A stretch of 14,437 nt of DNA from an uncultured Collinsella sp. (lineage in GTDB: Bacteria > Actinomycetota > Coriobacteriia > Coriobacteriales > Coriobacteriaceae). How positions within the stretch are numbered: position 1 is the stretch's first letter; every line of letters starts with the position of its first letter. Positions 8,040-14,052 of this stretch are shown in pieces. The stretch covers positions 1 to 14,437 of the forward strand of contig CABMPS010000026.1 in the NCBI GenBank assembly GCA_902388545.1. Direction: 5' to 3'. Made by a program: the position numbers and the translations under genes. The notes under the pieces are model-generated. The model was not told where the DNA came from. It was given only the letters and a program-made list of their open reading frames with translations, and ran no database searches.

Positions 8040-9389
8040 GTGCCAAAAAAGACTGAGAGCACGGGTACTGGGCTGGAATCCTACGTTGCAAAGCTCATGG
8101 GCAACGGCTCAAACAGGACTTCGGTAACCGAGGACGAGATTCAGGTCGCCCTGAAGGATATCGATGTTTCTGACGAGCAGCTCACCGCGGTGTATTCCGC
8201 GCTGCGCAACAGCGGCATCCAGATTATCTCCGCGAGCGGTAACGACGACGCCCCCATGGACGTCGACGATGACGATAACGATACCGATACCGACGATTTC
8301 GATGACGACGACGAGCACGATTCCGGCTCGCTCGACGATCACGAGCTCAAGATGGCCCGTCAGGCCGATGCCGAGATGGGTTCTTCCAAGAGCAAGAAGA
8401 AGCGCACCGTGCGCACGTCCCGTTCACGCTCCCGCGTGCGTGGCATCGATGCCTCCACGGTGATGCTGACCGGCGATCCGGTTCGTATGTACCTCAAAGA
8501 GATCGGCAAGGTCGACCTGCTGACCGCCTCCGAAGAGGTCGATCTGGCCATGAAGATCGAGGCCGGTCTTGAGGCCACCGAGAAGCTCGAGGCCGCCGAT
8601 GCCGGTGAGCTCGAGCTCACGCGTGCCGAGATGCGTCGTCTTACGCGCATTGAGAACGTCGGCCTCGAAGCTAAGCAGGCACTCATCAGCGCAAACCTGC
8701 GTCTGGTCGTCTCCATCGCCAAGCGCTATGTCGGCCGCGGCATGCTGTTCCTTGACCTGATCCAGGAGGGCAACCTCGGTCTGATTCGCGCCGTCGAGAA
8801 GTTCGACTACCAGAAGGGCTTCAAGTTCTCCACGTACGCCACGTGGTGGATCCGTCAGGCCATTACGCGCGCTATCGCCGACCAGGCCCGTACCATCCGT
8901 ATTCCCGTGCATATGGTCGAGACTATCAACAAGCTCGTCCGCGTGCAGCGCCAGCTCCTTCAAGATCTGGGTCGCGACCCGACCCCCGAGGAGATTGGTG
9001 CCGAGATGGACATGAGCGCCGACCGCGTCCGCGAGATCCAGAAGATCTCGCAGGAGCCCGTGTCGCTCGAGACCCCCATCGGCGAGGAAGAGGATTCCCA
9101 GCTGGGCGACTTCATCGAGGACTCCCAGGCTATCGTTCCGCCCGATGCCGCCAGCTTCTCCATGCTGCAGGAGCAGCTCACCCAGGTGCTCGACTCGCTT
9201 GCCGATCGTGAGCGCAAGGTTATCGAGCTGCGCTTTGGCCTTGTCGACGGGCATCCCCGCACGCTCGAGGAAGTCGGCCGCGAGTTTGGCGTCACGCGCG
9301 AGCGTATCCGCCAGATCGAGTCCAAGACCTTGGCCAAGCTCCGCCACCCGAGCCGCAGCAGCAAGCTCAAAGACTATATCGAAAGCTAG
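8040..9389 (+). CDS. rpoD: RNA polymerase primary sigma factor (RpoD/SigA)
   Basis: This is the housekeeping sigma factor that directs RNA polymerase to -10/-35 promoters. From GTG 8040 the product has 449 residues. Residues about 10-60 resemble region 1.1. An Asp-rich stretch (about 74-102) and a Lys/Arg/Ser stretch (about 117-137) follow. Region 1.2 starts at [11 protein letters not shown] (about 146). Regions 2.1-2.4 start near 215 with [17 protein letters not shown] and include the near-invariant [18 protein letters not shown] and [17 protein letters not shown]. Region 3 has IRIPVHM, and region 4.2 ends in [11 protein letters not shown]. The full set of regions 1.2-4.2 marks a group 1 sigma rather than an alternative one. 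An ATG at 8025 would add five residues but lacks a ribosome-binding site. A hairpin terminator follows the stop by 9 nt. Confidence 0.97.
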   Translation: MPKKTESTGTGLESYVAKLMGNGSNRTSVTEDEIQVALKDIDVSDEQLTAVYSALRNSGIQIISASGNDDAPMDVDDDDNDTDTDDFDDDDEHDSGSLDDHELKMARQADAEMGSSKSKKKRTVRTSRSRSRVRGIDASTVMLTGDPVRMYLKEIGKVDLLTASEEVDLAMKIEAGLEATEKLEAADAGELELTRAEMRRLTRIENVGLEAKQALISANLRLVVSIAKRYVGRGMLFLDLIQEGNLGLIRAVEKFDYQKGFKFSTYATWWIRQAITRAIADQARTIRIPVHMVETINKLVRVQRQLLQDLGRDPTPEEIGAEMDMSADRVREIQKISQEPVSLETPIGEEEDSQLGDFIEDSQAIVPPDAASFSMLQEQLTQVLDSLADRERKVIELRFGLVDGHPRTLEEVGREFGVTRERIRQIESKTLAKLRHPSRSSKLKDYIES

Positions 9390-9398
9390 TCAAGCAAG

Positions 9399-9432
9399 AA
9401 GCGCCCTCAAGCACATCCGCTTGGGGGCGCTT
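9399..9432 (+). terminator. Rho-independent terminator-like hairpin after rpoD
   Basis: A 14-bp stem is formed by positions 9399-9412 and 9419-9432 (AGCGCCCTCAAGC core against GCTTGGGGGCGCT, one G-U pair) around a 6-nt loop. It begins 9 nt after the rpoD stop. The downstream tail is only TTTC, so the U-tract is poor and termination may be incomplete. Confidence 0.75.
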
Positions 9433-9439
9433 TCATGTG

Positions 9440-9463
9440 GTCATTGGGGACGTCCCCAATGAC
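9440..9463. repeat. Perfect 24-bp palindrome between rpoD and tRNA-Asn
   Basis: GTCATTGGGGAC (9440-9451) is followed directly by its exact reverse complement (9452-9463), with the centre at ACGT. As RNA or single-stranded DNA it would fold into a 10-bp stem with a 4-nt loop. It begins 8 nt after the rpoD terminator stem and ends 28 nt before the -35 of the tRNA promoter. It has no T-tail on either strand. It could be a dispersed REP-like element (GGGGAC-type palindromes mobilised by Y1 transposases are recalled in other lineages) or a regulator-binding site. The sequence alone does not decide. Confidence 0.8.
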
Positions 9464-9471
9464 TAGGTCGG

Positions 9472-9519
9472 AAAAAATCTCAAAAAAGTTCTTGCCCTGA
9501 ACTGATTCGTCCGTATAAT
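9472..9519 (+). promoter_or_regulatory. tRNA-Asn promoter with UP-element-like phased A-tracts
   Basis: The -10 is a perfect TATAAT (9514-9519). The -35 is TTGCCC (9492-9497), 4 of 6 to TTGACA, with a 16-nt spacer. Two A6 tracts at 9472-9477 and 9482-9487 are exactly 10 bp apart. They lie about 40-55 bp before the predicted start of transcription (near 9526), where the alpha subunit of RNA polymerase contacts UP elements. This gives a leader of about 24 nt before the mature tRNA. Confidence 0.85.
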
Positions 9520-9549
9520 AAACTTTGTTGCTTGAGAGCACGCACCTAT

Positions 9550-9624
9550 TCCTCGGTAGCTCAATGGTAGAGCACGCGGCTGTTAACCGCGCTGTTGTAG
9601 GTTCGAGTCCTACCCGGGGAGCCA
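9550..9624 (+). tRNA. tRNA-Asn (anticodon GUU), CCA encoded
   Basis: A complete cloverleaf can be folded by eye. The acceptor is TCCTCGG (9550-9556) with CCGGGGA (9614-9620), including one G-U pair. The D stem is GCTC/GAGC (9559-9562, 9570-9573). The anticodon stem is CGCGG/CCGCG (9575-9579, 9587-9591) around the loop CTGTTAA, with GTT at positions 34-36, reading Asn codons AAC and AAT. The variable loop has 5 nt. The T stem GTAGG/CCTAC encloses TTCGAGT. The discriminator is G (9621), and the 3' CCA (9622-9624) is encoded in the DNA. The gene is monocistronic, with its own promoter and terminator. Confidence 0.98.
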
Positions 9625-9630
9625 GGTTGT

Positions 9631-9660
9631 AAAACCCGTCGCTTATGCGGCGGGTTTTTT
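9631..9660 (+). terminator. Intrinsic terminator of tRNA-Asn
   Basis: AAAACCCGTCGC (9631-9642) pairs with GCGGCGGGTTTT (9647-9658) with one G-U pair and a TTAT loop. A run of six T's ends at 9660. It begins 6 nt after the tRNA CCA and is a textbook strong Rho-independent terminator. Confidence 0.93.
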
Positions 9661-9756
9661 CATGCCGCGACCACTTGACTTGAACGTTGCCATATCAACA
9701 TTTCGTGTCGAGGATGTAATCCCGCGACCCATCACCTCAACATGGCGCGGTCGTTG

Positions 9757-9762
9757 TAGAAT
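9757..9762 (+). promoter_or_regulatory. Candidate -10 of the Asp23-fakA-recG-rsmD unit
   Basis: Transcription must restart after the strong tRNA terminator. TAGAAT (9757-9762) is 5 of 6 to TATAAT and would give a leader of about 50 nt before the GTG at 9819. No good -35 lies 16-18 nt upstream. TGTAAT at 9715-9720 is an alternative -10 with equally poor -35 support. The rest of 9661-9818 holds no gene I can support. Confidence 0.35.
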
Positions 9763-9786
9763 ATTGCAATGATTGCTCCCACGACA

Positions 9787-9803
9787 TGGTGCCGTGAGCA
9801 CCA
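9787..9803 (+). promoter_or_regulatory. Short leader hairpin upstream of the Asp23-family gene
   Basis: TGGTGC (9787-9792) and GCACCA (9798-9803) form a 6-bp stem with a 5-nt loop. It ends 3 nt before the AAGGAGA Shine-Dalgarno (9807-9813) of the gene starting at 9819. It may stabilise the leader or position the ribosome-binding site; no regulator is evident. Confidence 0.4.
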
Positions 9804-9818
9804 GATAAGGAGATTCTT

Positions 9819-10175
9819 GTGTCTGAGACCATCAACGGCAGCCTGAGCGTCTCGAACGACGTTATTGCCGATATTGCCGGTTATGCCGCGATGACGTGCT
9901 ATGGCGTCGTCGGTATGGCTGAGCAGCTCCAGGGCGCCGAGAGCGTGCGCCTGCTTGCCGGTCAGCGCCTCCGCAAGGGCGTGCTTGTCTCCGCCGACGA
10001 GAACGGCCTTACGGTCGATCTTCACGTCGTGCTCGAGAACGGCGTCAACATGAAGTCCGTCTGCCACAATCTTTCGAGCTCCGTTGCCTTCACCCTGCAG
10101 GAGATCGCCCAGATCGATCCCGCCAGCCTTAAGATCGGCATTCACATCGACGCGCTCAAGAGCCGTCTGAACTAG
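9819..10175 (+). CDS. Asp23/Gls24 family protein (YloU-like)
   Basis: This is a small (118 aa) cytosolic protein of the Asp23/Gls24 (DUF322) family. Family members in Gram-positive bacteria are linked to envelope stress or alkaline shock, and in Staphylococcus Asp23 is membrane-tethered by a partner. It shows the family layout: an N-terminal SLSVSNDVIADIAGYAA-type segment, then YGVVGM, a Val/Asp-rich beta region (GLTVDLHVVLENGVNM) and a C-terminal IDPASLKIGIHID strand. No signal peptide or membrane helix is present. The start is GTG at 9819, with a strong AAGGAGA Shine-Dalgarno 5 nt upstream. It sits 27 nt before a FakA-type gene, the same pairing as yloU-yloV of Bacillus, so a related role is likely but the biochemical function is unknown. 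Confidence 0.9.
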   Translation: MSETINGSLSVSNDVIADIAGYAAMTCYGVVGMAEQLQGAESVRLLAGQRLRKGVLVSADENGLTVDLHVVLENGVNMKSVCHNLSSSVAFTLQEIAQIDPASLKIGIHIDALKSRLN

Positions 10176-10202
10176 CATCCGAAAACGGAGATTCAAATAC
10201 CC

Positions 10203-11864
10203 ATGATTGCAAAGACCATTCGCACCTGTTTTCCGATCGCTGCGGCTGCTGTTTCCGACAAGGCCGAGGAGATCAACAAGCTCAATGTCTTCCCCGTACC
10301 CGACGGCGACACCGGTACCAACATGTCGCTCACGCTCGCCTCGGTGACCAAGGAGCTTTCCGCCCTTCCCGCCGATGCCGATATGGAGGCCATCGCCGGC
10401 GCCATCACCCACGGCTCCCTGATGGGTGCCCGCGGCAACTCCGGCGTCATCACCTCTCAGATCCTGCGCGGCGTGGCCGAGGGTCTCGTCTCTGCTGATG
10501 AGCCCATCACGTCCGCCAACATCGCCTATGCGTTCCGCCGCGCCGTCAAGGTCGCCTTCCAGGCCGTCCGTAAGCCCATCGAGGGCACGATTCTCACGGT
10601 GCTGCGCGATGTCTCGACCAAGGCCGACGAGTGCGAAAAGAAGAAGTTCTTGGCCGAGGACGCGCTCGATGCCATCGTCGTCGAGGCCTACCAGTCCGTC
10701 GCTCGCACGCCCGACCTGCTGCCCGTTCTGAAGGAGAACGGCGTGGTCGACTCCGGCGCCTTTGGCTTTGCCATCTTCCTCGAGAACTTCGTAGCTGCCG
10801 CTCTTGGCCGCAGCACCGTTGTCGAGGATTTCTCCGCTACGTTTGACTCCGCCGGCTCTGCCCGTGATGCCGCTCTTGGCCGCGTTGAGATCGAGGCTAA
10901 CGACGACTGGGAGGGCTCGGAATTCCGTTACTGCAATGAGTTCCTGTTTAAGGCCGACGCCCCGTTTGACGAGGACGAGTGCCTTAAGTTCCTGGGTTCC
11001 ATGGGCGACTGTGAGCTGCTCGTGGGCGCATATCCCGACTACAAGATCCACGTGCACTCCAACACCCCCAACCTGGTGCTCGAGCACATGCTGCAGCTTG
11101 GCCAGATCTACGAGGTCTTTATCCACAACATGGAGATGGAGGCCCACGACCGTACCGCCAAGATCCACGAGGACCAGGAGAAGGCCGCCGAGCCCGCGAA
11201 GGCCCTGGGCTTTGTCGCCGTTGCCGCCGGTTCCGGCGAGGCAGACATCCTCAAGTCCCTCGGCGTTGACGTGATCGTGTCCGGTGGCCAGACCATGAAT
11301 CCCTCGACTGCAGACCTGCTGGGCGCCGTCGACCAGGTCAACGCGACCTCGGTCATCATTCTGCCCAACAACGGCAACATCCGCATGGCCGCCGAGGCCG
11401 CTGCCTCTGCCTGCACCGACAAGAAGGTCGCCGTCGTTCCCACCAAGACCGTTCCGCAGGCCTTCTCCGCGCTGTTCGCGGTCCTGCCCGATTCCGAGCT
11501 CGAGGATGCCGTCGCCGCTATGGTCGACGCCATCAGCGAGGTCCGCGATGGCGAGGTCACCCGCGCCGTGCGCGACTCCAGCGCCTCCGACGGTTCGCCA
11601 ATTCACTCCGGTGACGTCATGGGCATCATTGCCGGCTCCATCGATGTCGTCGGCTCCGACGTGAAGCAGGTCACGCTCGATTGCATCAACCGCATGCAGG
11701 AGGAAGAGGAGGGCGACGCGCTGACGATTCTGGCCGGCGAGGAGCTGTCCGATGAAGCCTTCCAGGAGATCGTCGACGCTATCGAGGAGGCTCAGCCCGA
11801 CCTGGAGATCGACGCCCATCGTGGCGAGCAGCCGCTCTATCCCGTGATCTTCTCGATCGAGTAG
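10203..11864 (+). CDS. fakA: DAK2-domain protein, FakA-type fatty acid kinase subunit (YloV-like)
   Basis: FakA phosphorylates fatty acids presented by a FakB (DegV-family) partner, feeding exogenous or recycled acyl chains to phospholipid synthesis. The 553-residue product matches the family size. The N-terminal DAK2 kinase domain shows LNVFPVPDGDTGTNM (27-41; Mg/ATP site, D34 and D36), GARGNSGVITSQ (75-86) and VDSGAFGF (from 182). The middle domain has C244 plus HVHSN (H283, H285), positions recalled as zinc ligands in characterised FakA. The C-terminal part has the GGQTMNPST signature (361-369) and LPNNGNIRMAA. The ATG at 10203 has a GGAG 12 nt upstream, a rather long spacing. No in-frame ATG, GTG or TTG exists before it back to the Asp23 stop. 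No fakB gene is visible here. Kinase-substrate specificity is inferred from family membership. Confidence 0.88.
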   Translation: MIAKTIRTCFPIAAAAVSDKAEEINKLNVFPVPDGDTGTNMSLTLASVTKELSALPADADMEAIAGAITHGSLMGARGNSGVITSQILRGVAEGLVSADEPITSANIAYAFRRAVKVAFQAVRKPIEGTILTVLRDVSTKADECEKKKFLAEDALDAIVVEAYQSVARTPDLLPVLKENGVVDSGAFGFAIFLENFVAAALGRSTVVEDFSATFDSAGSARDAALGRVEIEANDDWEGSEFRYCNEFLFKADAPFDEDECLKFLGSMGDCELLVGAYPDYKIHVHSNTPNLVLEHMLQLGQIYEVFIHNMEMEAHDRTAKIHEDQEKAAEPAKALGFVAVAAGSGEADILKSLGVDVIVSGGQTMNPSTADLLGAVDQVNATSVIILPNNGNIRMAAEAAASACTDKKVAVVPTKTVPQAFSALFAVLPDSELEDAVAAMVDAISEVRDGEVTRAVRDSSASDGSPIHSGDVMGIIAGSIDVVGSDVKQVTLDCINRMQEEEEGDALTILAGEELSDEAFQEIVDAIEEAQPDLEIDAHRGEQPLYPVIFSIE

Positions 11865-11874
11865 GCATCTGCCC

Positions 11875-14052
11875 ATGTCCGAGCTCTGCTCCGTGCCGCG
11901 CGTCTCGGATCGCTTTGCCCAGAGCAATGCGCTCGACGAGGATATTGCGCGACTCAAATATGTTTCGGGTAAACGTGAGGAGGCCCTTCGCCGTCTGGGA
12001 ATTCGGACGGTGGGGGACCTCCTTCTCCATATCCCTCATCGATACCTGGACTTTACGCGCTCCTGGTCCATCGAGATGGCGCCCATCGGTACCGTGTGTA
12101 CCATCATCGCCACGGTCGATCGTATCGTCCAAAAGCAGCCGCGTCCGCGCATGCAGGTGACCGAGGTCTCACTCGTTGACGAGACGGGCGTGCTGCAGGT
12201 CGCCTTTTTCCGCCAGCCCTGGATTGCCCAGCAACTTAAGCAGGGCGACCGCCTGGCCGTAATGGGTAAGGTCGAGTTTGCCTACGGCTTTAAGCAGATG
12301 GCCTCGCCGCACTTTGAAAAGCTTGAGGAAGGGCGCGCCGCGGGCACTATCGTGCCGGTCCATTACGTGAGTGACGGCGTGAGTCAGGCATGGATGCGCC
12401 GTATCGTAAGTGGCGCGCTCGAGGTCGTCGGCAATCCCTTTGATCCCATTCCGGCACGCTTACGCGTTAAACGTCGCCTGATGAGCCATGCCCGTGCCCT
12501 TCGATCGATCCACTTTCCCTCGAGCATGGCTGAGCGCGAAATCGCGCGCGCACGGCTTGCCTACGAGGAGTGCCTCTACCTGCAGCTGGCGCTGCGCCTG
12601 CGCAACGACGGTGTCTTGGTCGAAGTCGCTCCCTACGCCCACGCCGCGGGCGAGCACCTGGCCGCGCTCAAGCAGGCCCTGCCGTTTTCGCTGAGCGACG
12701 AGCAGGAGGCCGCGTTCCAAGACATCCTGCGCGATATGTGCGATGGCGGGCGCGTGATGAACCGCCTGCTGCTGGGCGATGTCGGTACCGGTAAGACCGC
12801 CGTTGCCGCCTGCGCGCTGGCTGTGGCTGCCGATAGCGGCACACAGGCCTGCGTTATGGCGCCCACGGGCGTGCTGGCGCGTCAATATGCCGATAAGACC
12901 GGCCCTCTGCTCTCGCAGGCCGGCATGTCTTGGGCGCTTCTGACGGGTGCCACGCCGGCCGCAGAGCGCGAGCGCATCCATGCACAGCTGGAATCGGGAG
13001 AGCTCGACGTCCTCTTTGGAACCCACGCGGTCCTTTCGGATAACGTGGCGTTTAAGTATCTGTCGCTCGTAGTCATCGATGAGCAGCACCGGTTTGGCGT
13101 CGGCCAACGCAATGCCTTGCGCGCGAAGGGTCCCGGTGCCGATCTGCTCGTTATGACGGCAACGCCCATCCCGCGTACGCTGGCGCTTTCGGTCTACGGC
13201 GATCTGGACACGAGCATCATCCGCCATCGGCCCGTCCCTGGCGCTGGCGTGACGACACGCGTGCTTACCGAGTCGAGCCGCGACCTTGCCTATGGCGCCA
13301 TCCGCGAGGCGCATGAAAAGGGTCAGCAGGCCTACGTGATTTGCCCGCTCGTGGAGCCGAGCGACTCGGCCGATGAGCTGGAGGACGTGCCCGGTATCGC
13401 CCGCGACGATGAGGGCCGCGTGACGGTCCCCGTGCCGCTGCACGATACGGCGACCGAGCTCGATCGCCTGCGTCTGGCGTTGCCGGGTCTTGCCATCGAG
13501 CGCCTTCACGGCCGCATGCCAGCGGGGGAGAAGGACCAGGTTATCGATGCCTTTAAGCGTGGCGAGATTGACGTGCTCGTCTCGACTACGGTGGTTGAGG
13601 TGGGCGTCGACGTGCCTAACGCCACCGTCATGGTCATCGAGAACGGGGAGCGCTTTGGTTTGGCTGCTCTGCACCAGCTGCGCGGTCGCGTGGGCCGTGG
13701 CAGTGTGTCGGGCACGTGCCTGGTCATGACGCACTCCAAGGGCAACGGCGGCGCTTCGGCAGCACAAGATCGCCTGCAATCGCTCGAGAAGACCTCGGAT
13801 GGCTTTACGCTCGCCCAGATGGACCTGCGTCTGCGCCACGAGGGCGAAATCCTGGGGTACCGCCAGCATGGCGGAGTGACCCTGCGCTTTGTCGACCTGG
13901 ATGCCGACGAGGAGCTGATCGAGTGGGCCCATTTGGACGCGGTCGAGCTCTTGCGGTATGCTTGCAACCTTGACTCCGTGGCGACGCGCCCCCTGCGCGA
14001 TGCGGTCGCCATGCGATATCGACACATTTTTAAGGAGGTCAGCGGAGGATGA
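11875..14052 (+). CDS. recG: ATP-dependent DNA helicase RecG
   Basis: RecG remodels stalled replication forks and branched recombination intermediates. The 725-residue product has an N-terminal wedge/OB-fold region (about 45-165). The superfamily 2 helicase core contains Walker A GDVGTGKT (301-308), Walker B DEQHR (402-406) and MTATPIPRTLALS (from 427). Motif IV-V follows with HGRMP (from 545) and STTVVEVGVDVPNA. Motif VI is QLRGRVGRG (601-609). A GYRQHG sequence near 661-666 matches the C-terminal translocation motif (usually GTRQxG). The length is slightly above the usual 680-700, with extra residues at the N-terminus. The ATG at 11875 comes 10 nt after fakA, with only a weak Shine-Dalgarno. 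The TGA overlaps the rsmD ATG (ATGA). Confidence 0.96.
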   Translation: MSELCSVPRVSDRFAQSNALDEDIARLKYVSGKREEALRRLGIRTVGDLLLHIPHRYLDFTRSWSIEMAPIGTVCTIIATVDRIVQKQPRPRMQVTEVSLVDETGVLQVAFFRQPWIAQQLKQGDRLAVMGKVEFAYGFKQMASPHFEKLEEGRAAGTIVPVHYVSDGVSQAWMRRIVSGALEVVGNPFDPIPARLRVKRRLMSHARALRSIHFPSSMAEREIARARLAYEECLYLQLALRLRNDGVLVEVAPYAHAAGEHLAALKQALPFSLSDEQEAAFQDILRDMCDGGRVMNRLLLGDVGTGKTAVAACALAVAADSGTQACVMAPTGVLARQYADKTGPLLSQAGMSWALLTGATPAAERERIHAQLESGELDVLFGTHAVLSDNVAFKYLSLVVIDEQHRFGVGQRNALRAKGPGADLLVMTATPIPRTLALSVYGDLDTSIIRHRPVPGAGVTTRVLTESSRDLAYGAIREAHEKGQQAYVICPLVEPSDSADELEDVPGIARDDEGRVTVPVPLHDTATELDRLRLALPGLAIERLHGRMPAGEKDQVIDAFKRGEIDVLVSTTVVEVGVDVPNATVMVIENGERFGLAALHQLRGRVGRGSVSGTCLVMTHSKGNGGASAAQDRLQSLEKTSDGFTLAQMDLRLRHEGEILGYRQHGGVTLRFVDLDADEELIEWAHLDAVELLRYACNLDSVATRPLRDAVAMRYRHIFKEVSGG
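14032..14048 (+). promoter_or_regulatory. Tandem Shine-Dalgarno of rsmD inside recG
   Basis: AAGGAGGT (14032-14039), a near-perfect complement of the 16S rRNA 3' end, sits about 10 nt before the rsmD ATG at 14049. A second GGAGG (14044-14048) abuts the start codon. The first has the functional spacing. It lies within the last codons of recG, so the two genes are likely translationally coupled. Confidence 0.75.

Noticed and set aside
9399..9463. The terminator hairpin plus palindrome read as a CRISPR-like or tandem repeat array
   Set aside because: The two hairpins have unrelated sequences and there is no repeat-spacer periodicity.
9550..9624. tRNA-Asn as an integration (att) site for a mobile element
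   Set aside because: No integrase gene and no duplicated tRNA 3' end is visible within the window; the flanks are conserved housekeeping genes.
9662..9772. A 36-codon + frame directly after the tRNA terminator
   Set aside because: It has no ribosome-binding site, starts right behind the terminator T-run, and has no recognisable sequence pattern.
9732..11957. A 741-codon open frame on the minus strand opposite the Asp23 and fakA genes
   Set aside because: It is in exact antisense codon register with the real genes and stays open only because they avoid TTA, CTA and TCA codons. It has no Shine-Dalgarno or recognisable domain, and its opposite strand carries unmistakable family motifs.
12460..14025. 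A 521-codon minus-strand open frame opposite recG
   Set aside because: Antisense register shadow of recG. It ends exactly at the first rare TTA codon of recG (12457-12459).
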